Below are positions 15,086 to 21,059 of a stretch of DNA of 21,059 nt, in pieces. The notes beneath the pieces were generated by a model. That model was not told the origin of the DNA. It did no database searches and saw only the letters and a list, made by a program, of their open reading frames with translations. Position 1 is the first letter of the stretch, and every line of letters starts with the position of its first letter. The DNA comes from Ferruginibacter sp. (GTDB lineage: Bacteria > Bacteroidota > Bacteroidia > Chitinophagales > Chitinophagaceae), in contig JANXTN010000085.1 of assembly GCA_025352435.1 (NCBI GenBank), positions 1 through 21,059 on the forward strand, in the 5' to 3' direction. The position numbers and the translations under genes were made by a program.

Positions 15086-16366
15086 TTAAAACACCACCAA
15101 CTCAAAAAACTTCTCCGGCTGCAAATATTTATTAGCAAGTACTTGTAATTCTTCTGCACCGGTTTTTTTTATTGCATCTACAGAATCATAAAAATATTTT
15201 TCATCTAGGTTATTCAGTATAATATTTTTCCATTTTGCCATTATATGAAACGGTCCGTCGAGGTCGCCCAAAATACCACCAATCATATAATTACGAACAA
15301 GTGATAACTCTTCTTCATCTATCAATTCTTCTCTCAGCAATTTCATTTCTTTGTATACTTCTTCAATAGTTGCATCACAAACATCTTTCCCTGCTTCTGT
15401 ACTAATCATCCATGCACTTTCAAGCAAATGATTTTGTAAATAACTGTATATACCGTACGTGTAACCTTTTTCTTCTCGTATGTTACTCATTAACCTGCTG
15501 CCAAAAAAACCGCCATAGACTGTATTCAGGACGATCACTTTTTTAAAATCTTCATGGTGCCTGTTTGGGAAAGGTTGCGCTATTCTTATAGCACCCTGCA
15601 CGGCGTTTACATCATTTTCCACACGGTATTTTTTTTCGAAAGCGGGCGTCGTTGCAATTTTTTCTATAGTAAAATCAGGCTTAGTAAGTTGTAGTTTTCC
15701 AAAGTTTTCATTTAGTAACTGTTCTATGTTTGCCGGTAATTTGCCTGCGATAAAAATGGCACAAATGCCTTGTAAATAATACGCTTTGTAAAAATCTTTT
15801 ATCGTCTCAATAGTAAGTGCATCAAGATCCGGCACATTTGTAAAACTCGCATAAGGATGCTGCTCACCATACAACAGCTGGTCTATTTTTCTACCTGCAA
15901 CAAATTCACATTTTAATAAATTTACTGAGAGCCGCTGCTTGCTGTTCTGTATGTAAATATCAAGTTCCTCCCGAGGAAAGACAGCATTGGTCAACATATC
16001 ATTCATTACAGGCAATAGCTTATCTGCATGCTTGCTTAGCGTATGTAATGAAAGTACCGAGGTTTCATTATAGCAGCCACGAGACATGCTTGCACCATAA
16101 TATTCAAAAGCTTCGTTTAACTGAAAAGCTGTTTTAGTGGAGGTACCATTCTTTAAAAGAAAGTTTGTGGCAGCAGCAACGCCTTTGTTTTTCTCAAAAG
16201 AGTTACCTGCATAAAAAACCATTTCTATCTGCAATACATCTTGTGCACCTGCATTTATAGCATATACAGGTACACCATTATCCAAATGAAAAAGATCGTA
16301 TGGTTTAAGTTTTAAATTGAATTCTGTTGAGTCAATAATTGGGGGAGCTATTGTTCTGTTGAGCAT
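15086..16366 (-). CDS. M16 family peptidase-like subunit lacking the zinc motif
   Basis: A 426-residue protein with the two-domain M16 fold. In the place of the HxxEH zinc motif it has AATNFLLKNG (about 65-74), so it should be catalytically inactive. Typical M16 features remain: GNSFEKNKGVAAATNFLLKNGTST near the N-terminus and the GFFGSRLMSNIREEKGYTYGIYS segment (about 285-307), which in active pairs supplies the Arg-Tyr substrate-binding residues. It lies downstream of an M16 gene that has the motif, with a gap of about 50 bases. Such pairs form heterodimers in which the inactive subunit completes the substrate chamber. No signal peptide is visible, so it is probably cytoplasmic. Confidence 0.88.
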   Translation of the reverse strand: MLNRTIAPPIIDSTEFNLKLKPYDLFHLDNGVPVYAINAGAQDVLQIEMVFYAGNSFEKNKGVAAATNFLLKNGTSTKTAFQLNEAFEYYGASMSRGCYNETSVLSLHTLSKHADKLLPVMNDMLTNAVFPREELDIYIQNSKQRLSVNLLKCEFVAGRKIDQLLYGEQHPYASFTNVPDLDALTIETIKDFYKAYYLQGICAIFIAGKLPANIEQLLNENFGKLQLTKPDFTIEKIATTPAFEKKYRVENDVNAVQGAIRIAQPFPNRHHEDFKKVIVLNTVYGGFFGSRLMSNIREEKGYTYGIYSYLQNHLLESAWMISTEAGKDVCDATIEEVYKEMKLLREELIDEEELSLVRNYMIGGILGDLDGPFHIMAKWKNIILNNLDEKYFYDSVDAIKKTGAEELQVLANKYLQPEKFFELVVF

Positions 16367-16418
16367 CTAAAAAGTTGTATTGCTAAAAGGTTTTAAAAAG
16401 TGTCTTCTAATTTATCTA

Positions 16419-17657
16419 TTAATTGTTGCTCATATAATACATGGTACTACAGTTGTTCTCGTCAAATATTATTCTTGTCTCCGCGAGAATATTCTCTGCT
16501 GTTACTGCTCTGTATTTCTCCAGTTCTTTATTCATCAAATCTGCATCGCCCAGCAACTCATACATAGCAATACTGCTTGCTCTATTCATTACACTCATGT
16601 CTTCAAAAGCCAAAGCACTTTCTGTTTTATTCTTTACTTTCTCTAACTCTGACACTGTCACGCCGGTTGCTTGTATTTTCTTTAATTCCTCATTAATTGC
16701 CTGTTCTGCTTTTTTAATATCAACACCTTTTACCAACTTTCCCTCTATTACTAAAAGACCCGCATCTGTACTGCCCATGTGGTAACAATCTATGTTGCTG
16801 AAAAGCTGTTGCTCTTTTACAAGACTTTGGTATAACCTTGATGAACCACCGCCACTTAAGATATCTGTAATTAAATCTGCCGTGTAATAACGATCGTCTG
16901 TACGTGGATAAATATGCCAGCATTTGTACAATGCATCAAGCGGAACATCGGCCTTTACTTCTAATGTTTTTGGCGCAGTTTGTTTGGGTTCTACTGGTAA
17001 GTTTCTGTTGTATTTTTCACCTGCGGGAATGGTACCAAACCATTTTTCCACCAGCTCTTTTACTTTTGAAACTTCTACATTACCGGCCACTGTAAGTATG
17101 GCATTTGATGGATTGTAATGCTTTTTAAAAAAAGCTTTCACATCAGCCAGTGTTGCATCTTCCACATGTTGTAAAGATGCACCAATAGTCATCCATTTAT
17201 AAGGATGGGTTGTGTAAACCAATTTTCTTAATTTATGCCAAACATCCCCGTACGGCTTGTTTATGTAATGCTCTTTAAATTCTTCACATACTACCTTTCG
17301 TTGCACCTCTAAACTTTTCTTTCCAAATGCAAGACTAAGCATCCTATCACTTTCCAGCCAAAAAGCTGTTTCAATATTTTCTGCAGGTAACTGGCAATAA
17401 TAATTTGTAAGGTCATTTGTTGTAAAGGCATTGTTTTCGCCACCTGCTATTTGTAACGGTTCGTCATAGACAGGAATATTTATGCTGCCGCCAAACATAA
17501 GGTGTTCAAACAAATGTGCAAACCCGGTCTTCGCCGGACTTTCATCCTTTGCACCCACATCGTACAAAACATTTACAACTGCCATTGGTGTGCTGTTGTC
17601 TTCATGTACAAGCACTCTAAGCCCATTTGCGAGGGTAAATTTCTCAAACCTGATCAT
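16419..17657 (-). CDS. M16 family zinc metallopeptidase, catalytic subunit
   Basis: A 412-residue zinc peptidase of the pitrilysin/mitochondrial processing peptidase family, counted from ATG 17657. The inverted zinc motif HLFEH lies at residues 48-52 (two His ligands and the catalytic Glu). The third ligand is a Glu in VVCEEF, about residues 125-126, at the usual spacing of about 75 residues. NNAFTTNDLTNYYCQLP and HPYKWMTIG are further family segments. An extra TTG-started dipeptide upstream (17663) overlaps a -7 box and is rejected. It forms a pair with the inactive M16 gene 50 bases downstream. No signal peptide is seen. Confidence 0.92.
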   Translation of the reverse strand: MIRFEKFTLANGLRVLVHEDNSTPMAVVNVLYDVGAKDESPAKTGFAHLFEHLMFGGSINIPVYDEPLQIAGGENNAFTTNDLTNYYCQLPAENIETAFWLESDRMLSLAFGKKSLEVQRKVVCEEFKEHYINKPYGDVWHKLRKLVYTTHPYKWMTIGASLQHVEDATLADVKAFFKKHYNPSNAILTVAGNVEVSKVKELVEKWFGTIPAGEKYNRNLPVEPKQTAPKTLEVKADVPLDALYKCWHIYPRTDDRYYTADLITDILSGGGSSRLYQSLVKEQQLFSNIDCYHMGSTDAGLLVIEGKLVKGVDIKKAEQAINEELKKIQATGVTVSELEKVKNKTESALAFEDMSVMNRASSIAMYELLGDADLMNKELEKYRAVTAENILAETRIIFDENNCSTMYYMSNN

Positions 17658-17660
17658 GAA

Positions 17661-17668
17661 CAAATGTA
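17661..17668 (-). promoter_or_regulatory. -7 promoter box before the M16 pair
   Basis: TACATTTG on the minus strand is an exact TAnnTTTG match, ending four bases before the M16 ATG (17657). That would give a leaderless or nearly leaderless mRNA. I see no good TTG -33 partner, so this is tentative. Confidence 0.4.
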
Positions 17669-17691
17669 CGAAGACAGCGCCTAAAAATTTG

Positions 17692-18876
17692 TTATCGTAT
17701 GCTGATGGGCTGTAGCGAAACGATAATAGTTTTGCCTTGCCTTAAGATAATCAATACAATTTTTTCATTTACATTTTGTAAAAGGTTTTCATATTGTTGA
17801 ATGTTACCCGCAATAGTTGTGTTTACAGAAATCAATTCATCGCCATTTTTTAAACCTGCTTTATCTGCCGGAGATTTTTCTACAATATCATCAATAAAGA
17901 TTTTATCATCGTATTGATAAAGCGTTAGGCCTGTATAAGCATAATCAAACCTGTCTGTAAAAAAAGAATTTGGTGTAATATGTATTTCTTTTTCGGGGTA
18001 ATTGAGGGTGATGTTAAACCTGCGCAGAATATCATTTCCCAATAAGCCTGCGGTGTATGGATAAGATGTAACATTGGATTCGTCATCATATAAATTCGTT
18101 GGTACATTTCTAAAAGTGTAGGGACCCACCTTTAAAGATTTTACAACCGTCAACCGCATTATCTTTTTTCCGCCCAAACCCTGCACCTGCGTGGAAACAG
18201 GTTTTCTCCTTTTTAAAATAATGTTGTTGTATTTCAAAAACTGCTCGGTCATTAAAAGGCAAAGGCCTGCACCCGTATCCATGTAAAAATTGGTTATTGC
18301 TTTGTCCTTATCTCGTACCGTTACAGGAATCGCTATTAATTTTCTTAAACTTGGTTTTAATAATGTTCCCGCTCTGCGGTATCTGAATTTTCCCGGCTTG
18401 TAAATATTAATAAAGGAAGAATCAAAGTTAATATCTACAATGTATCTGCTTAAAAACCCATACCCGATTATACCATCTATTCTTGCTCCATAAACACTCC
18501 CTAATAAACTGTAATCATTCACATAAAAGTTTAAACTGTCTGTGGTAAGCTTGCCTGTTACAAGCTTACGGTTAAAGGCAAACGAAACTTTTTTTGCACC
18601 CGCAATGCCACTCACTATTGTGTCTGATTGTTTTAAAACAATATTAAGTTCTGCGCAGGTTGTTGAGTCAAGAGATATGCCACCACTGCCGGTATCCAAT
18701 ATAAAATTGAGCGGTTGCTGCAACTTATCAAATTTTGCTTCTATTACAATAACACCACCGCTGAAGGTTTTAAAGGGAATAGTAGCAAGCAATTTAGCAT
18801 GATTTTTTTCTTCCTGTTGCTGCGCCAGACATACAGCCGAAATGAGGAATAATAGTATGGTGCAAAGCGTTTTTAT
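17692..18876 (-). CDS. Secreted retropepsin-like aspartyl protease with C-terminal PDZ domain; no standard start codon
   Basis: About 394 residues if read from ATA at 18876-18874. Two aspartyl-protease half-motifs are present: LDTGSGG (Asp61) and MDTGAGL (Asp200), each followed by a hydrophobic-hydrophobic-Gly segment, so one chain can form the full active site. A PDZ domain follows (about 318-390), with the SPADKAGLKNGDELISV core. The first 19 codons encode a clear signal peptide (xKTLCTILLFLISAVCLAQ), yet between the in-frame stop at 18903-18901 and this peptide there is no ATG, GTG or TTG. The first usual start is TTG 18792, which removes the signal peptide. So it uses ATA, or the start codon was recently lost. 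Divergent from mqnC. Confidence 0.8.
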   Translation of the reverse strand: MKTLCTILLFLISAVCLAQQQEEKNHAKLLATIPFKTFSGGVIVIEAKFDKLQQPLNFILDTGSGGISLDSTTCAELNIVLKQSDTIVSGIAGAKKVSFAFNRKLVTGKLTTDSLNFYVNDYSLLGSVYGARIDGIIGYGFLSRYIVDINFDSSFINIYKPGKFRYRRAGTLLKPSLRKLIAIPVTVRDKDKAITNFYMDTGAGLCLLMTEQFLKYNNIILKRRKPVSTQVQGLGGKKIMRLTVVKSLKVGPYTFRNVPTNLYDDESNVTSYPYTAGLLGNDILRRFNITLNYPEKEIHITPNSFFTDRFDYAYTGLTLYQYDDKIFIDDIVEKSPADKAGLKNGDELISVNTTIAGNIQQYENLLQNVNEKIVLIILRQGKTIIVSLQPISIR

Positions 18877-18910
18877 AAAGCAGTTATTAAGTATTACAAG
18901 TTAATGAATG

Positions 18911-18918
18911 TACTTTTG
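18911..18918 (+). promoter_or_regulatory. -7 promoter box before mqnC
   Basis: TACTTTTG matches TAnnTTTG exactly and ends 24 bases before the mqnC ATG at 18943. The -33 position shows no clear TTG. It lies inside the extension that would be coding if ATG 18904 were used, which supports the later start. Confidence 0.4.
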
Positions 18919-18942
18919 TTATGCAATTTAAATCTGTTGAAA

Positions 18943-20064
18943 ATGAATATAGATGACTTATTAAAAAAGGCAATGGCCTTTGAATTTCTCTCTGTAGAAG
19001 AAGGCGTTTTTTTGTTTAATAACGCTGCCTTGGCAGATTTAATGTTTGTTGCAAATGAACTGAGAAAAATACAGGTTCCTCATGGAAAAGTTACATGGCA
19101 GATTGATAGAAACGTAAACACCACAAACGTGTGTATTGCCAATTGTAAATTCTGTAATTTTTACAGAATACCCGGGCATAAAGATGCTTATATAACAGAT
19201 ATTGAAACCTATAAAAAGAAGATAGAGGAAACAATTGCTTATGGCGGAGACCAACTGTTATTGCAGGGTGGGCACCATCCCGAACTTGGACTTTCCTTTT
19301 ATGTAAATCTTTTTAAGGAACTAAAAAGCCTTTATCCTAATATCAAATTACATACGCTCGGGCCACCGGAAATTGCTCATATTACAAAGCTCGAAAAAAG
19401 CACGCACAAAGAAGTGTTGTTGGCTTTAAGAGAAGCGGGTATGGATAGCTTGCCCGGCGCAGGTGCAGAAATTTTAACTGACAGAGTACGAAGATTAATA
19501 AGCAAAGGAAAATGCGGCGCACAGGAGTGGCTGGATATTATGCACGAGGCACACAAACTAAACATTACCACCTCTGCCACTATGATGTTTGGGCACGTAG
19601 AAACCTTGGAAGAAAGGTTTGATCATCTTGTAAAAATAAGAGAAGTACAAAGCCGCAAACCTGAAGAAGCAAATGGTTTCTTAGCATTTATTCCTTGGAC
19701 TTTTCAAGATGCAGATACATTATTAGCAAGAATTAGAGGTGTGCATAATCTAACCACATCAGAAGAGTACATCCGTATGATCGCTATGAGTCGCATTATG
19801 TTGCCAAACGTAAAAAATATACAGGCAAGCTGGCTCACTGTGGGTAAAGAAGTTGCCCAACTTTGCTTGAATGCTGGTGCCAATGATTTTGGAAGTATTA
19901 TGATTGAGGAGAATGTAGTAAGCGCTGCGGGCGCACCACATAGATTTACGGCAAACAGTATACAGGAGGCCATTAGAAAAGCAGGTTTTGAACCACAACT
20001 GCGTAACCAACAATATGGCTGGAGAGAAATGCCTCAAATGAAAGAACAGGTAATAGATTATTGA
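18943..20064 (+). CDS. mqnC: Cyclic dehypoxanthinyl futalosine synthase (radical SAM, menaquinone synthesis)
   Basis: A 373-residue cytosolic radical SAM enzyme of the futalosine pathway; it turns dehypoxanthinyl futalosine into its cyclic form on the way to menaquinone. The [4Fe-4S] motif C-IAN-C-KF-C (CX3CX2C) lies at residues 64-71, after the family signature NVNTTNVC. MqnC rather than its relative MqnE is indicated by IPWTFQ, GAGAEILTDRVRRLI and ANDFGSIMIEENVVSAAGA near the C-terminus. An in-frame ATG 13 codons earlier (18904) is less likely because of the -7 box at 18911 and the usual N-terminus MNIDDLLKKA. Its product is the quinone that the act operon in this window would oxidise. Confidence 0.93.
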   Translation: MNIDDLLKKAMAFEFLSVEEGVFLFNNAALADLMFVANELRKIQVPHGKVTWQIDRNVNTTNVCIANCKFCNFYRIPGHKDAYITDIETYKKKIEETIAYGGDQLLLQGGHHPELGLSFYVNLFKELKSLYPNIKLHTLGPPEIAHITKLEKSTHKEVLLALREAGMDSLPGAGAEILTDRVRRLISKGKCGAQEWLDIMHEAHKLNITTSATMMFGHVETLEERFDHLVKIREVQSRKPEEANGFLAFIPWTFQDADTLLARIRGVHNLTTSEEYIRMIAMSRIMLPNVKNIQASWLTVGKEVAQLCLNAGANDFGSIMIEENVVSAAGAPHRFTANSIQEAIRKAGFEPQLRNQQYGWREMPQMKEQVIDY

Positions 20065-20065
20065 T

Positions 20066-20107
20066 GTGAATTGGGAATTGGCCATTGGGAATTAGGAGTT
20101 AGGAAAA
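20066..20107. repeat. Six-unit GGGAATT heptamer array after mqnC
   Basis: Six consecutive 7-base units, two of them exactly GGGAATT and the others one to four changes away, begin two bases after the mqnC stop codon. There is no inverted partner. The array has the same period as the arrays at 5529, 8939 and 13287 but a different sequence. Confidence 0.75.
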
Positions 20108-20154
20108 ATCAAATTTAATTGTTGAAGGATAAAGATTTACTAAACACTTTAAAC

Positions 20155-20192
20155 AAGAAAAAGTCGCTCAATCAAATTAGCGACTTTTTCTT
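20155..20192. terminator. Bidirectional intrinsic terminator between mqnC and the FAS1 gene
   Basis: A perfect 14-bp stem (20155-20168 with 20179-20192) has the GC core GTCGCT/AGCGAC, a ten-base loop, and A-run/T-run flanks that give a U-run in either direction. It lies between convergent genes, so it can end both mqnC and the FAS1 transcript. Confidence 0.9.
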
Positions 20193-20214
20193 TAATTAAA
20201 ATTAAACTAACAAA

Positions 20215-20814
20215 TTATTTCTTAGGCATTAATACCGCATCAATTACGTGCGTTACACCATTGCTAGATACTACATCAGCAATGGTTACATTAGCTCCAT
20301 TGATGGTTACTTTACCATCCTTTACACCTACAGTTAATTCTTCACCTTGTAGTGTTTTTATTTTTTGACCGTCTTTAAGATCAGCTGCTTTTACGGCACC
20401 TGCTACTACGTGGTAAGTCAACACACCTGTAAGTTTCGCTTTGCTTTCTGGCTTCAATAAACCATCTACTGCACCTGCAGGTAATTTAGCAAAAGCTTCG
20501 TTAGTTGGAGCAAATACTGTAAACGGACCTTTACCACTTAAAGTTTCAGCAAGACCGGCTGCTTTTACTGCAGCTACAAGCGTAGTATGGTCTGCAGAAC
20601 CTGCAGCGTTTTCTACGATGTTTTTAGAAGGTACCATATTTGCACCACCTACCATTACACCAGCTTCAGCGGGAGCTGCAGGAGCCGTAGCTACTTTGCT
20701 TGTATCAGTTCCTGTAGTTGTTGAAACTTCAGTTTTTTTCTCGTCGTTGCAAGAAGCAAGCATTAAAACGGAAGCAGCTGCTACCATTACTGCTGATAAA
20801 AATGTTCTTTTCAT
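20215..20814 (-). CDS. FAS1 (fasciclin) domain lipoprotein
   Basis: A 199-residue exported lipoprotein: the signal peptide ends in the lipobox LASC, so Cys22 should be lipidated. A Thr/Ala/Pro-rich linker (about 30-55) leads to one FAS1 domain (about 64-198). Its conserved parts are visible: FTVFAPTNEAFAKLP (H1 box), LTYHVVAG (YH motif) and NGVTHVIDAVLMP (H2 box). FAS1 domains act in adhesion and surface interactions; the specific role here is unknown. It stands alone, converging on mqnC with the terminator between. A -7-like TATATTAG (20863-20856, one mismatch) lies about 45 bases upstream of the ATG. Confidence 0.92.
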   Translation of the reverse strand: MKRTFLSAVMVAAASVLMLASCNDEKKTEVSTTTGTDTSKVATAPAAPAEAGVMVGGANMVPSKNIVENAAGSADHTTLVAAVKAAGLAETLSGKGPFTVFAPTNEAFAKLPAGAVDGLLKPESKAKLTGVLTYHVVAGAVKAADLKDGQKIKTLQGEELTVGVKDGKVTINGANVTIADVVSSNGVTHVIDAVLMPKK

Positions 20815-20855
20815 TTTTTGGTTTTTTATTATTTTGGTTTATTAATTAAGAGTTG

Positions 20856-20863
20856 CTAATATA
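20856..20863 (-). promoter_or_regulatory. Candidate -7 box before the FAS1 gene
   Basis: TATATTAG on the minus strand differs from TAnnTTTG at one place and is followed by CAAC, a common context in this group. No TTG is visible 17-23 bases upstream. Weak. Confidence 0.3.
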
Positions 20864-21027
20864 CGCAATAAACATTTACAGGGTTTTAACATTTAGAAAA
20901 AAATTATATAGAGCGTAGATGAGGCATACAGAGGTTGTTTTTATTCAAATTCCTTTTCTAATATATCGTATAAAATGTCTGTTAAGCTTGTAAATAAATT
21001 CCTTATTTCAATAGCAATTATTTAGGC

Positions 21028-21058
21028 TTTGCAGGTTAAATAATTAATTTTACCTCAT
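21028..21058 (+). promoter_or_regulatory. Candidate promoter for a gene beyond the right end
   Basis: TTTG (21028-21031) is followed after exactly 19 bases by TACCTCAT (21051-21058). The spacing fits a Bacteroidota promoter, but the -7 box matches poorly after TAnnT. The window ends with ATG at 21057-21059. Nothing downstream can be checked. Confidence 0.3.
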
Positions 21059-21059
21059 G

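Noticed and set aside
15086..16366. Active M16 peptidase
   Set aside because: The HxxEH motif is absent at the expected position, so it is described as the inactive partner.
18904..18942. 13-residue N-terminal extension of MqnC
   Set aside because: The segment contains an exact -7 box (18911-18918), and the usual MqnC N-terminus begins at the second ATG.

Overview
The window reads as chromosomal DNA from a Bacteroidota bacterium, most likely of the Chitinophagaceae or a near relative. The case rests on several things. There is a complete alternative complex III operon next to an aa3-type cytochrome oxidase, AT-rich coding sequence, lipoprotein signals followed by Asp/Asn/Ser, few Shine-Dalgarno sequences, -7 boxes of the Bacteroidota type (TAnnTTTG), and single-gene signatures such as a fused E1 alpha/beta dehydrogenase and a carboxypeptidase-like regulatory-domain protein. 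I saw no tRNA, rRNA, CRISPR array, transposase or phage gene.

Region 1 (about 1-10450, all minus strand) is one respiratory operon. Transcription runs from a promoter near 10415-10447 through actA, actB, actC, actD, actE, actF, coxB (ctaC) and the first 45 codons of ctaD, which leaves the window at base 1. Menaquinol is oxidised by the Act complex and electrons go to the aa3 oxidase. ActA carries six CXXCH motifs because a class I cytochrome c domain precedes its pentahaem part. Several gaps in the operon hold repeats: a heptamer array before actC, an inverted pair of 7-8-mer arrays between actA and actB, and three palindromes between actC and actD.

Region 2 (about 10600-12310, plus strand) holds a broken DUF6787-type membrane-protein gene (one frameshift and one stop), purN overlapping its end by ATGA, and an exported protein with a carboxypeptidase-like regulatory domain that starts with TTG.

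Region 3 (12322-18876, minus strand) holds a fused E1 alpha/beta 2-oxoacid dehydrogenase, a GC-richer repeat-like island, a YvlD-type small membrane protein, an M16 peptidase pair (one subunit with the zinc motif, one without) and a secreted retropepsin-like protease with a PDZ domain. The protease gene has no ordinary start codon in front of its signal peptide. Region 4 (18900-21059) holds mqnC (futalosine route to menaquinone, the electron donor of region 1), a strong bidirectional terminator, and a FAS1-domain lipoprotein. The last 245 bases contain no gene, only weak promoter candidates.

The main non-genic signal is a set of short arrays with a period of seven bases at four places (5529-5563, 8939-9054, 13287-13378, 20066-20107). 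Each place uses a different heptamer. Two are inverted pairs able to form hairpins, and one of these lies in frame inside the E1 gene and encodes the linker between its two halves. I found no evidence of a new defence or mobile system; the respiratory operon is a known type.
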